A stretch of DNA of 64,000 bases from JARYLZ01 sp964388275 (GCA_964388275.1 CAYLZD010000005.1:1-64000), one strand, 5' to 3'. Numbered from the stretch's first letter, positions 1 to 8,608 are shown. The notes: generated from the sequence alone by a model not told the origin. A program made the numbers and translations.

Positions 1-601
1 GCCACTTGGCCGCCTCGTATCTGTCCCAGCCGTCCTGGTCGGCCAGAACCATTTCCACGACGTCGTAGCCGAGGTGGCCGAAAGACGCGAGCAGTTCCGG
101 AAGCGGGAGGAAGTCGGAGATTGAGCCGGCGAGGCACCCCCTGGCGATATCTTCCGTTGGCGGCAGCCGGCGCCAGTAGGGCTCGCCGATGAGTATGATC
201 CCTCCGGGGTTGAGGCTCTTCGCCAGAAGTTCGATGGTGCCTGCGACTCCACCGCCGATCCACGTGGCGCCGAGACAGGCCGCCACGCCGGCCTTCTCGG
301 CGGAGACGAAGCCGGCGGCGTCGCCGTGTATGAACTCGACTCGATCGGCGACGCCGAGCTCCTCGGCGCGGAGTTTCGCTTGCTCCGTGAATAGCCGGCT
401 CAAGTCGATGCCGGCGCCGGTGATTCCGTAATCGCGCGCCCAGACGCACAGCATCTCGCCCGAGCCGCTGCCGAGGTCGAGCACACGGGTCCCCGCTTCG
501 AGACGCAGGGCCGCGCCGAGAACGGCCAGCTTATCGGGTGTGAAGGGATTATGGATGCGGTGAGCGCTTTCGGTGATGTTGAAGATCCGTGGAATGTCCA
601 A
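1..601 (-). CDS. Class I SAM-dependent methyltransferase, C-terminus cut by window edge
   Basis: A Rossmann-fold methyltransferase; the substrate cannot be told. The reverse-strand reading contains the SAM-binding motif I VLDLGSGSGEML, followed by an acidic strand end (GAGIDLS) and a motif-II-like HGDAAGF, then GGIILIGEPYW, as in small-molecule methyltransferases of the UbiE/CysG-like type. I place the start at a TTG at 601-599 because AGGAG lies ten bases upstream; no ATG is available in frame nearby. The gene runs off the left edge, so its length is unknown. The call of methyltransferase is firm; the start is less sure. Confidence 0.8.
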   Translation of the reverse strand, partial: MDIPRIFNITESAHRIHNPFTPDKLAVLGAALRLEAGTRVLDLGSGSGEMLCVWARDYGITGAGIDLSRLFTEQAKLRAEELGVADRVEFIHGDAAGFVSAEKAGVAACLGATWIGGGVAGTIELLAKSLNPGGIILIGEPYWRRLPPTEDIARGCLAGSISDFLPLPELLASFGHLGYDVVEMVLADQDGWDRYEAAKW

Positions 602-661
602 TTCGGAAAAGCTCCTAAAGAGGGTGAATGGTTTCGGTTATTGCCCAATTGCATGCAACGG

Positions 662-976
662 TCAGGCAACCTCCAGCGGTCTGATTCGCCGGACTTCGCT
701 CCCGATAGCCTGGGCCGCATCCCACAGGTCCACGGCCCGCTGAGCGTTGAGCCGGAACTCAGCCGAGTTGCCGAATAATCGCGAAAACCGAAGCGCCATT
801 TCCGGATTCAGCGATCTGCATTTGCGGAGCAACTCGTCGACAGTTGGACGCGACACTCCCAAAGCCTCTGCAAGCCCGGCAACCGTCAGCCCGTAGTCGG
901 TCAAGAAGTCTTCCCGAAGCATCTCGCCTGGATGCGTGGGACGGACTTTTCTGCGACCTGGATTCGTGATGCTCAT
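662..976 (-). CDS. HigA-family antitoxin / XRE-type regulator, without adjacent HigB
   Basis: 104 residues. The opening THPGEMLREDFL is the signature of HigA addiction-module antidotes, and residues about 30-60 form a helix-turn-helix (LTVAGLAEALGVSRPTVDELL). HigA proteins bind their own promoter and neutralise HigB ribonuclease. In known higBA loci higB lies just upstream; here that place, 21 bases upstream, is taken by a GNAT acetyltransferase instead. The ATG at 976 has AGGAG eight bases before it. It may be an orphan antitoxin, a transcription regulator, or the partner of the GNAT protein; the sequence does not decide. Confidence 0.8.
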   Translation of the reverse strand: MSITNPGRRKVRPTHPGEMLREDFLTDYGLTVAGLAEALGVSRPTVDELLRKCRSLNPEMALRFSRLFGNSAEFRLNAQRAVDLWDAAQAIGSEVRRIRPLEVA

Positions 977-997
977 GATACGTAACTCCTGGTGATA

Positions 998-1453
998 TCA
1001 GAATTCAATTCTCATTCTTATCATATCTCTGCATTCAATACCATTCTCAAAGATCCTTTCAGCATGGTTCTTCCTGAAGTAGTCCGGTTCGACTCCGACG
1101 ATTCTGAATCCGCATTTTTGATAAAGCATCATCTGTGCCAAGCCGGGATTTCCTGTCCCGATTTCCAGTGTCTTTATTTTGCTTTCTTTTGACAACTCGA
1201 TCGCGGCATTGATCAGCCGTTTTCCGATACCTCTATTCCGATACTCTTCGTACACGGATACATTCATTATTTCCATTGTTTTCGGTCTTGTCTTTAGAAG
1301 CAACAGGGCGCCGATTATTTTATTATCCAGCCTCGCTACGAACTTCGTGGTCAGGTGAATATAATCGGATATTACTTCTTCAGACGGATCCGACATAAGC
1401 AATAAATCCATCGGTATGGTATCATCTGTTTGTTCAATGACTACAGCCGGCAT
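998..1453 (-). CDS. GNAT-family N-acetyltransferase
   Basis: 151 residues with a standard GNAT core: the acetyl-CoA binding motif A is RNRGIGKRL, preceded by the beta-4 strand MEIMNVSVYEEY, and the C-terminal part carries YQKCGFRIVGVEPDYF as in small-molecule or peptide acetyltransferases. The substrate is unknown. ATG at 1453 has AAGGA eight bases upstream. The gene is visibly AT-richer than the flanking DNA, which suggests recent transfer. It precedes the HigA-like gene by 21 bases on the same strand, so the two are probably co-transcribed; some GNAT proteins are toxins, but the usual partner is a ribbon-helix-helix protein, not HigA. Confidence 0.85.
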   Translation of the reverse strand: MPAVVIEQTDDTIPMDLLLMSDPSEEVISDYIHLTTKFVARLDNKIIGALLLLKTRPKTMEIMNVSVYEEYRNRGIGKRLINAAIELSKESKIKTLEIGTGNPGLAQMMLYQKCGFRIVGVEPDYFRKNHAERIFENGIECRDMIRMRIEF

Positions 1454-1697
1454 TGCGTCCGTCCTTTTTTCGGGTTGCTGACTATCTCTATCAAAATGCG
1501 GGAAAGATCAGAGAAAAGATCACTTGAGCCATGTGAATGATCTAATCATACATATCCACGGTCCGCCGACATCTCCGCTCCGGATGCGTCGACATCCCGC
1601 CAAGGCCGCACGGCGGACGGTAGCGCATACGCAACAGCCTCATGTCGGGCGGCATGATTAGTCGGCGCGGCATATTGCGTCGAGGTTGGCGGTGCGC

Positions 1698-2675
1698 TCA
1701 TGTCAACCGTCCGGATTCTTGGAGGACGTACAATGCGTCGACCGTGACGAGAAGATTCCCTTTCTTCTTGTGACGCGGCCCCCAGTCCGCATAGGTTCCA
1801 CGGCTCTCGATCCGGCTTGCCTGCTTCGCGTTGGTCCATTCGACGGGGAATGTGCCGTCGGCAAGACGCTTGCTTTCAAGCAAGCAAAGGGCGCCCTGGC
1901 ATCGCCGGTCCCGCGCCATGCCCATCTCCGTCATCACAAGGAGCGCGCTCAGCACATCATAGAATCGGATGGGATAGTGGATCTTGTCGACAGGCCCGCC
2001 CCATTCGGGCTCGATGAGCGCGCCGTCTTTCTTGTGCCAGAGGAGGCGCCGCTGCAGCAGAAATTCCGCCGCGCGTTTCGCGGCTCGCCCCGCTCGATCA
2101 TCCCCTGTTGCGCGATGCCAGGCGGCCAAACCTCGAAGCGGAAGAAGCGTCTCTTGCACGGAGGATGTGCGTGCTCCCGTCCGTTTGTCGCAGTTCCAGC
2201 CGCCATCAGGCCATTGCATATCGAGCAGGCGGTAGACGAGGCCCGGCAGGCGCTGAGTGTCAACGATGTCCAACACGAGTTGCGACCAGATTGCGTTGCC
2301 CTCCATCGAAGCGCATCGGCGTGGTCTCTCCGGCTGATCGGGATAGACGGCCGTGCTGGGCGGCTTCAAGAATGCCGGTGAGAACATCCAGTCGAGAACC
2401 CGCCGGCGCAATGGAAGCAAGGTCTTATCCCGGGCTGGATATCCGATTTCCGCCAGCGAGTACAGCGTCCAGTGGGGGCCCTGCCACTTGCGATAGGGGT
2501 TCAACCGCTCCATATCAAGCCCGCGCAGGAGATCCCGCGCTATCTTCGATTCCGCGATGGCCCGGCGCAGTTTGCGCATTGCGTTGGTCTGTTCTGCTTC
2601 TCCGGCGAGCAGTCGTCGTGCCCGGTAAGCAACAACCGGGTCAGCGTTAGCACATAATGAATCGGTCAGGGTCAT
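1698..2675 (-). CDS. Prenyltransferase/squalene-cyclase-like alpha-toroid protein
   Basis: 325 residues, rich in repeated alpha-helices and carrying a QW-like repeat (DMQWPDGGWNCD, residues about 150-161), the pattern of the terpenoid cyclase/prenyltransferase fold. No DxDD or DDxD cyclase acid motif is evident and the protein is about half the length of true squalene-hopene cyclases, so enzymatic cyclase activity is doubtful. No signal peptide is seen, so it is likely cytoplasmic. No neighbouring gene supports an isoprenoid role. Similar proteins are usually annotated as hypothetical with a squalene cyclase repeat. Fold assignment is an inference from the QW motif and helix pattern. Confidence 0.65.
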   Translation of the reverse strand: MTLTDSLCANADPVVAYRARRLLAGEAEQTNAMRKLRRAIAESKIARDLLRGLDMERLNPYRKWQGPHWTLYSLAEIGYPARDKTLLPLRRRVLDWMFSPAFLKPPSTAVYPDQPERPRRCASMEGNAIWSQLVLDIVDTQRLPGLVYRLLDMQWPDGGWNCDKRTGARTSSVQETLLPLRGLAAWHRATGDDRAGRAAKRAAEFLLQRRLLWHKKDGALIEPEWGGPVDKIHYPIRFYDVLSALLVMTEMGMARDRRCQGALCLLESKRLADGTFPVEWTNAKQASRIESRGTYADWGPRHKKKGNLLVTVDALYVLQESGRLT

Positions 2676-2721
2676 GGGATGCGCGCGGCTTCTGAAAGTG
2701 AATTCATGCGTTCAGCGTGTT

Positions 2722-2952
2722 CTATTCGACCCATAGCACAATATAGCGCCTCAAACCTGAAAGGCCGCGCCTTGTGAACTCATCTATACCCGCGTCTTCT
2801 TCAGTTGCGGTCGGATCTTCCCACGTCAGTCCGTCCGCCGGATCGTTGACGAGCTTGAGAGTGGCCGGCTCTTCCCGGACTTGAGCAAATCCCGGGATAA
2901 AGGCCTTCCGGAGCCGGATGATCATCCGCTGTGAAGCAATGGAATGCGCCAA
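2722..2952 (-). CDS. Small hypothetical protein or remnant of a larger gene
   Basis: 76 residues from a TTG start. The same frame stays open upstream to about 3078, overlapping the end of the M28 peptidase gene, and reads protein-like text there (AFDACHAGDYVSIGRSGR), but it offers no ATG. This suggests the C-terminal end of a broken gene rather than an intact small one. I recognise no domain. It accounts for most of the 363-base space between the two flanking genes. Confidence 0.3.
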   Translation of the reverse strand: MAHSIASQRMIIRLRKAFIPGFAQVREEPATLKLVNDPADGLTWEDPTATEEDAGIDEFTRRGLSGLRRYIVLWVE

Positions 2953-3038
2953 TGAGCGTGCCGCAGCGCGATACGGGCGGCCGCTTCGGCCGATCGAGAC
3001 GTAATCACCGGCATGGCAGGCATCAAATGCTGTGCGCT

Positions 3039-4244
3039 CTATAATGACCGCACCAGAGCATTCAATGATTCTGCGATCTCAACGAGCTTCCGGCAGTCGA
3101 TGATATCGGGTGTGTCTTCGGATGTATGAGTCACGGTCTTCATCAGCTCGGGCATGCATTCGGATGTGAAGGCCACGGATGGAATCCGGCTCTGCACAAA
3201 GATCATATGATCCCCATTGTACCATGCTTCGCCAGGCAGGAGACCGTCAAAACCTCTGAAGACATCGATGGACTTCTTCTCGAGGGGAGGAGGGCATTCA
3301 TAGAACGAGTATGCTGACCCCCCTTTCTTATAACCCACGTCATCGACGTTCACGGCAAGCAACACTCTGGGGAATTCACCACCGTATCGCCTGAGGTAAT
3401 CCATCTGACCACCTGCGCTGTAATGGTCCTCACCGTTGAGAGCGGCGATTTCGATGCAATTCTCTCCGCGGTAGTCGGACAGCATCTCCGCGCAAAGAAG
3501 CAGGACGGCGATGCCGGAAGCGTTGTCGGAAGCGCCGGGAGCGCCTTCGTAGGCATCGATGTGTGCAGTGATGATGATCTTTCTTGCTGCACTCGCGTTC
3601 AAAGCGGCGATGATATTTGTTGCACTCGATGGAAGTCGATCGGCGTCTATTTTCAAATGAAATGTAGCGCCCTGTCCGGCCGCCAGCAGATCGCCGACAG
3701 CATCGCGGCAGTAAACACTCGGGATATCGAAATCCCCGTCCACAATCAAGGGGAAGGGGTATAACGCCCCAACCTGTTCCGGTTTTCTCTCTGTAGCTGT
3801 GATTATCACAGCCGGCTTACGGCTCTCCAACAGAGCGATGATCCTTTGGTGATGCTCCGGATTGTAGAAGACGAAATTCTTCGGCATCAACTGCTCGGAG
3901 CATATCATTCCCTTCATTAACAAAATCTTGCCCTCACAGTTAATGTGTTCCAGATCCTCCGGAGTCGAGACGGTGATCAGTTCAGCCGTGACATCGCATC
4001 CCAAAGTATAGGGACTGGCATGGACTTCGAACGCTTCTTCATTTGTCAGCGTCACTCCGTTGCAGATGTAGTCCGGACACTGAAAAGGCGTGGCATCAAT
4101 GTCATATCCATGCGGTCGTATAATGTCCGCAAAGAAATCCGTCGCTTCCCGGTTTCCCGAAGATCCCGTCCGTCTGTTTGGTTTCACCTCGCACAGCGTC
4201 TCCAGGTAATACCGCGCCTTTCCGTAATAATCATCTCGCTTCAT
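3039..4244 (-). CDS. M28-family zinc aminopeptidase with inserted PA-like domain
   Basis: 401 residues from the ATG at 4244, chosen because GAGGAG precedes it; longer in-frame starts at 4271 and 4295 lack a ribosome site. The di-zinc site of M28 peptidases is visible: H228 and D230 in TAHIDAYEG, D240 in GASDNASG, the acidic pair E272-D273 (NGEDHYSAGG, usually Glu-Glu), D301/D302, and H373 (THTSEDTPD). Residues about 75-200 match a protease-associated domain in position. There is no signal peptide, which is uncommon for M28 enzymes and points to a cytoplasmic role in peptide turnover. GC is lower than average. The specific substrate is unknown. Confidence 0.85.
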   Translation of the reverse strand: MKRDDYYGKARYYLETLCEVKPNRRTGSSGNREATDFFADIIRPHGYDIDATPFQCPDYICNGVTLTNEEAFEVHASPYTLGCDVTAELITVSTPEDLEHINCEGKILLMKGMICSEQLMPKNFVFYNPEHHQRIIALLESRKPAVIITATERKPEQVGALYPFPLIVDGDFDIPSVYCRDAVGDLLAAGQGATFHLKIDADRLPSSATNIIAALNASAARKIIITAHIDAYEGAPGASDNASGIAVLLLCAEMLSDYRGENCIEIAALNGEDHYSAGGQMDYLRRYGGEFPRVLLAVNVDDVGYKKGGSAYSFYECPPPLEKKSIDVFRGFDGLLPGEAWYNGDHMIFVQSRIPSVAFTSECMPELMKTVTHTSEDTPDIIDCRKLVEIAESLNALVRSL

Positions 4245-4429
4245 TGCCTGCTCCTCGTTCGTTTTGTCCATTCTTTTTACCGCCCGGCCCCGCAAATCCC
4301 GGGCGGTGAAGCCGTGCCGGGCATATGCCGCTTCGGGCTTCCTATTTTCTCAGCAACATGAGGTCATAGAGACCGGCGCCGGCCGATCGCCTCCAGCCAT
4401 GCGAGAGCGGCTTCCTCGACGCTGGATTC

Positions 4430-4522
4430 ACTGAACGCAAGGACGCCAGGACGCGAAGACGCAAGGCGTTTCTCGTTGGCTCCGTGGCGTACTGGCGTCT
4501 CCGCGTCTTTGCGTTTTTCTTC
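4430..4522. repeat. Degenerate inverted repeat downstream of the GxxExxY gene
   Basis: The tract reads as AACGCAAGGACGCCAGGACG and related units on one side and GTCTCCGCGTCTTTGCG on the other, so complementary arms of the form CGCAAAGACGC surround a short spacer. It overlaps the 3' end of the GxxExxY gene. A related tract lies on the other side of that gene. Confidence 0.55.
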
Positions 4523-4524
4523 AC

Positions 4525-4905
4525 TCATAGCCCGTTCACCACGCGGTGGACGCCATCCTTGACTAATCGTTCCCCGAAATTGATGACCAGTCCCGGCTTC
4601 AGGCCGGTCAGGCGCAAATAGGTCAGGGTCTGCGCCTCGAAGAGGCTGTGGTATTGGCTGGCCGCCTTGCATTCGACGATCACCTTCTCGGCCACGATCA
4701 GGTCGATACGCAGGGGTGAGGCAAGGATGTGGCCTTTGAAAGGGATGGGCAGGGACACCTGGTGTTGGACTGCCAACCCGCGTTGCCGCAGTTCCCAGAC
4801 GAGGGCTTCTTCGTAGACGCTCTCGAGCAGTCCCGGACCGCCCAGAGTGCGATGGCCCTCGATCGCCGCCTCGACGATATGTCGGCTGATTTCGTTTTCG
4901 GTCAT
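4525..4905 (-). CDS. GxxExxY family protein (PD-(D/E)XK-like)
   Basis: 126 residues from the ATG at 4905 (AGAGGA upstream). The family-naming motif is present as GLLESVY near residue 26, followed by the PD-(D/E)XK-like core RIDLIVAEKVIVECK (Asp, then Glu-Cys-Lys) and the C-terminal strand GLVINFGE. GxxExxY proteins are small putative nuclease-fold proteins of unknown role that occur in many copies in environmental genomes. Here the gene is framed by repeats rich in CGCAAAGACGC-type arms and follows a type I restriction remnant. The longer reading starting at 4953 is less likely because its first residues come from the repeat. Confidence 0.85.
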   Translation of the reverse strand: MTENEISRHIVEAAIEGHRTLGGPGLLESVYEEALVWELRQRGLAVQHQVSLPIPFKGHILASPLRIDLIVAEKVIVECKAASQYHSLFEAQTLTYLRLTGLKPGLVINFGERLVKDGVHRVVNGL

Positions 4906-4914
4906 GGTAGTCCT

Positions 4915-5035
4915 CTGAGTGGAACGCAACTCCGCGAAGACGCAGGGGCGCAAAGGGACTTAATGGCGATGTTCCTTCGTGTTCTGTCCCCTTGCGTCCT
5001 TGCGCCATAGCGTCCTCGCGTTGAATGAACAGCTC
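4915..5035. repeat. Degenerate inverted repeat upstream of the GxxExxY gene
   Basis: Contains GAACGCAACTCCGCGAAGACG on one side and CCTTGCGTCCTTGCGCCATA with CGTCCTCGCGTTGAATG on the other. The arms are imperfect complements of each other and of the tract at 4430-4522. Together the two tracts bracket the GxxExxY gene. Confidence 0.55.
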
Positions 5036-5039
5036 CGCA

Positions 5040-5163
5040 TCTTTCACCTGCAGTTCGCCGGAGATGAGCTTTGGCAGGAGCGCGTCTCGCAGGTCGGCGA
5101 GGGTGCGGGATTGGTGATGAACTTCGTGCGGATGTCCGCCTCTGTGAGGGCCTTCTTGTTCAT
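5040..5163 (-). pseudogene. Type I restriction scar: hsdR N-terminus joined to hsdS C-terminus
   Basis: From ATG at 5163 the reverse strand reads MNKKALTEADIRTKFIT, the characteristic start of HsdR. About 50 bases later a different frame reads TLADLRDALLPKLISGEL and then QVKDAE, the characteristic end of HsdS. The two pieces are out of frame and joined near 5113. The simplest explanation is a deletion removing most of hsdR, all of hsdM and most of hsdS from an hsdR-hsdM-hsdS operon. The hsdS frame then runs on into the repeat beside GxxExxY without a proper stop. Nothing functional is expected. Confidence 0.75.
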
Positions 5164-5225
5164 CGGGAGCGCGGTTTTTTCATTCGCGGGAGAACGATCC
5201 GTTTCATGCGCAGACCTCGCAGTGG

Positions 5226-5244
5226 ACCGTTTGCTACAAACGGT
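5226..5244. repeat. Perfect 8-bp hairpin between Res gene and type I scar
   Basis: ACCGTTTG, loop CTA, CAAACGGT. It lies 53 bases past the stop of the Res-like gene, but no T-run follows on the minus strand, so a terminator role is weak. It could be a protein-binding palindrome or a weak transcription stop. Confidence 0.45.
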
Positions 5245-5296
5245 TGTTTAATCGCCAATCGTGACCATGTCCGAGTGACATCTTTTCCGCCGAGCC

Positions 5297-8200
5297 TCAA
5301 ACCCCAAGGCCTTCGAGCATACTCCGCACGTAGCTGTCCTTGTCTTCTTCCTGAAACAGTATGTTCTTTTTCTGCATCTCGCCCTTGTCTATGCCCCACA
5401 ACATACGCATCGCGAAAGACGGCGTATTTGAAACGATGAAGGAATGCAGGCATACAGATGGATCGCCGAGGCGCGCTTCGATCTCCTTGATCGTCTGATG
5501 AAACCGGATTTTCGGATCCGCGGCACCGATGTTCCTGATGCCCTTGGGATCAACGAACACGACATGTTGGCGACCTCCGGCAAGCAACCATAGAATGAAA
5601 TCCGGGTGGAAGTTTCCGGCTTCAAAGAAGCCGACACCCCGGCCCTTACTTTGGTTGCGAAGCAGATACAACTCCCGGGTCTTGAAGAAGTCAGCATTGA
5701 CGTCGTGGAACGTCTTGAGATCCTCAACGAACCGGAACTCGCCCTTGTTAAGCGGCGCGGGACTTATCTCAACGATATTGGAGTCCAGATAGAGCAGTGG
5801 TTGGTACAGGTGTTTCCCGAACCAGATGGCCTTAAGCTTTTCGAACTCCCACGGCTTCAGGTCGCCGTGTTCGATCGCGGTCTTGAGCTCCTCGAGTTTG
5901 GCGGCGATGTCGTCCCGGGACTTGTCAATCATGATGCGGTAATATCCTTCTTCCGGCGATTCCTTCACACCCAGAAAGTTCGGATCGTCGCCTTCCAGGT
6001 CGCGGTACTCCAGGTGCGGCATCTCCCACTGGCGCTTTCGGAACGTGTAGTAGCGCTCGGTGTATTTCTTCAGCAGCGAGATTGCGATCTCTTGCCACAG
6101 TCGCACCTTCTTCCCGAATGAATCATTCTCGGATGAAGCGAAAGCGAGTTCCTTCTCAGGAATCTGCAGTCGATACCAGCTTTGATCCGCCAGTAGCGCC
6201 TCGATCCCTTGCCGCGTCAGATTGAGGTTGTACCAGCCGCGCTCCGCCTTGAAGCGCTCTAACTCGAACATTAGCTGGTCAAGATCGAGGAACGACACAT
6301 GCCGGGCAGTCAAGTGGGTCTCCTCCGGCGAGGCATCAGAATCACCGCCTACCAACCCACCCGATTTCATCGCTTGGATCTTCGGGTACCAGTTGAGCAC
6401 GAGACTGTTTTGCTGCAATTGCCTGGCCTCGTTTGAGTCGCTCGGATCAGGCGGCGCGAGGGTGGGAATCTGTGCGAGCTTGCGGAAGGCGTCGCCGAAC
6501 TCGGTGCTGACGCCGTTGATCGTCTTTTTGAGGCGGATCGTTTTGAGTCGCTGCGTACCAAGGTTCTTTATCACCGGAAGCTGGAACTCGATGCGGTCTT
6601 CGGTGGAAAGGCCCTCATCCTCAAGGAAGTCGCGGAACTGCGCCATGTAGTCTGCATGGATGCCGAAGATGCCGAGTGTTTCGAGTGCTCCGGCGTGCTT
6701 GGGTCGCTCGATGCCTTCCGGCAGATCCGTTTTAGCGCTGCGCTTGAGACTCAACTCATAGCCTTTGAGGCGGACGCCACGGCCGAAGAGCTGGATGATC
6801 TGTGCGCCTTCACCCTTTCCGATGTTCATCAGGCCCATGGTCGAGACGCGCCAACTGCTCCAGCCCTCGGTGAACTTCCTTGAACCGATCAGCAGATGCA
6901 CCGTCGAGTCTGTCCTGTTGATGGCGTGGAATAGTGAGCCCGAGAACTCGCGGTCGCCGGTGTCGATACCGTTCTCTTCGCACAACTTCAGCAGCTTGGC
7001 GTCGTCACCCACGTTGATCACGCCGAAGGCCTCATTATCAGCGCCCAGCCGCAGCGCCATTTCGCCGGTCGCGCCCTTCAAGTTCTCGACGTAGAGCCGG
7101 CCGCCGCCCGGCGCGTTGAACAGCGTCGCGAGCGTCTCGTCGAAGACCTGCGACGGCGTGAGCCCGCATGCGTTGAGATACTTGAAGCGCTCGGCAAACA
7201 CATTCCGTCCCGTCGCGTCGACGAGGCCATGGTTCAGCACGGTCTGGATCCGCTCGATGCTGCCTCGACGATCCGCAACATAGCGGGCGAAGAACTGCAA
7301 GATCTCCACGATGTCAGACGCATCGCGAGTGGCCAGCGTCGCAGTCACGCTTCCGCCGACGAAGATCCATAGCGGCTTCTCGATGTTGAACAGCCGGAAC
7401 GGCGCGCTCTGCTCGCGGTAGAGCCGCTGCTGCTGGAAGAACGACAGCAGACAGGCCGCCAGATACAGCTCCTGGTGGTTTCGTTGCGTACCCTCGTCGA
7501 GGTTGAGGATCTGGTAGTCCTTGCCGAAACCGTCGCTGTAGAAGTAGCGGTACGAGTAGTCGAACAGCGTGCTCTTGGCGTACACCTCGGTGAGTTTGGG
7601 TTTGCCTTTGACCGCCTGCCCGAAGGTAGCCGAGTACTCGAACGAGAACCCCTTTTCGCAGAGCGCATTGCGATACCGCATCCAGGCGCCTACCTCGTCG
7701 CCCGTACCGGTGCTCGCGCCGCGGTGTCCTTCATCCACCAGCACCAGATTGTTGTTTTCGAAGGCGTCGATGGCGATGGTTTTGTCGCCCATGTCCTCGC
7801 GCAGCCTGGTTACTTCGAGGATCTCGACCGCATGGCCGCTGAACAGCCCGCGCCCTTCCTTGTTGAACAGCTCAGCGTCGATGCCCGCCGTCCGGAACTC
7901 GCGCAGGTGCTGCTGCGAAAGCCCTTCGTTGGGGGTGAGCAGCAATGTGCGATTGAGCTCGCGGCCGCGGCCGTGCTTCTCAAGGGCGTGTTTGTACTGA
8001 AGGATGTTGGCGTGCATCAGCAGCGTCTTGCCGCTGCCGGTGGCCATCCAGAACGCGAGCTTGTTCAGCTGCGGCCATGCTTCGGCGGATTCGTCGAACG
8101 GCGCTATAAGATCGGCCTCGGGCACGTCCTGGTTGTAGAGCGTCACCTGCGCGTTCAGCTCTTTCAGCAACGTCTTCGGGTCGCGGAAGTAACGGTCGAG

Positions 8201-8608
8201 GTAGATCTCGGTGAAGAGAAGGGCGAGGTACTGGAAATATTTCCAGACGATCGGCTTCTCGCCATGCGTTATGCGACGTTCGTTGAGTCGCTGCGTGTGC
8301 TTTACGATATTCTGGTCGTATTCGAGCAGTAGTTCGGTGGGCAACTGTGTCAGGTTGAACAATTGCGCCGTAAGCGCGTGGTGGAAGTGGTGGATATTGT
8401 TCTCATCCAGCCCTTCCAGCGCCTCATTGCGCAGGTTACCGGCAAGATCCTCGAAGCGCTTGACGTTAAACAGCGACAGCAACCACTGGTTCAGCACCAG
8501 CTTGTGATTGAACGGGAGCTGTGGCTTGCCGTTCGCGCGGCCGCGCGCGGTGGCGGGTGCCGTGGCGGCCGCGTCTGCGGCATTCTTGCGGGGACGTCCG
8601 CGCGGCAT
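5297..8608 (-). CDS. Type III Res-like DEAD/DEAH helicase with C-terminal PD-(D/E)XK nuclease
   Basis: 1103 residues. The superfamily 2 motor is complete: Walker A ATGSGKT (189-195), DEGH Walker B (292-295), SATFG motif III (326-330), and motif VI QLFGRGVRLKG further on. A C-terminal nuclease site is visible as HPDF (from 1001) and VDPKG (1019-1023). This is the layout of type III restriction Res subunits, which translocate or switch on DNA using ATP and cut after meeting unmethylated sites. The start has an AT-hook-like basic N-terminus (MPRGRPRKNA). The ATG overlaps the stop of the yhcG-like gene by one base (TGATG), so translation is coupled; it is last in a four-gene operon. Confidence 0.9.
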   Translation of the reverse strand: MPRGRPRKNAADAAATAPATARGRANGKPQLPFNHKLVLNQWLLSLFNVKRFEDLAGNLRNEALEGLDENNIHHFHHALTAQLFNLTQLPTELLLEYDQNIVKHTQRLNERRITHGEKPIVWKYFQYLALLFTEIYLDRYFRDPKTLLKELNAQVTLYNQDVPEADLIAPFDESAEAWPQLNKLAFWMATGSGKTLLMHANILQYKHALEKHGRGRELNRTLLLTPNEGLSQQHLREFRTAGIDAELFNKEGRGLFSGHAVEILEVTRLREDMGDKTIAIDAFENNNLVLVDEGHRGASTGTGDEVGAWMRYRNALCEKGFSFEYSATFGQAVKGKPKLTEVYAKSTLFDYSYRYFYSDGFGKDYQILNLDEGTQRNHQELYLAACLLSFFQQQRLYREQSAPFRLFNIEKPLWIFVGGSVTATLATRDASDIVEILQFFARYVADRRGSIERIQTVLNHGLVDATGRNVFAERFKYLNACGLTPSQVFDETLATLFNAPGGGRLYVENLKGATGEMALRLGADNEAFGVINVGDDAKLLKLCEENGIDTGDREFSGSLFHAINRTDSTVHLLIGSRKFTEGWSSWRVSTMGLMNIGKGEGAQIIQLFGRGVRLKGYELSLKRSAKTDLPEGIERPKHAGALETLGIFGIHADYMAQFRDFLEDEGLSTEDRIEFQLPVIKNLGTQRLKTIRLKKTINGVSTEFGDAFRKLAQIPTLAPPDPSDSNEARQLQQNSLVLNWYPKIQAMKSGGLVGGDSDASPEETHLTARHVSFLDLDQLMFELERFKAERGWYNLNLTRQGIEALLADQSWYRLQIPEKELAFASSENDSFGKKVRLWQEIAISLLKKYTERYYTFRKRQWEMPHLEYRDLEGDDPNFLGVKESPEEGYYRIMIDKSRDDIAAKLEELKTAIEHGDLKPWEFEKLKAIWFGKHLYQPLLYLDSNIVEISPAPLNKGEFRFVEDLKTFHDVNADFFKTRELYLLRNQSKGRGVGFFEAGNFHPDFILWLLAGGRQHVVFVDPKGIRNIGAADPKIRFHQTIKEIEARLGDPSVCLHSFIVSNTPSFAMRMLWGIDKGEMQKKNILFQEEDKDSYVRSMLEGLGV

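Noticed and set aside
4364..5047. 227-codon minus-strand frame starting in the HsdS tail
   Set aside because: It runs across the whole GxxExxY gene in another frame and has Arg/Pro/Ser-rich content; only its first part is the HsdS relic.
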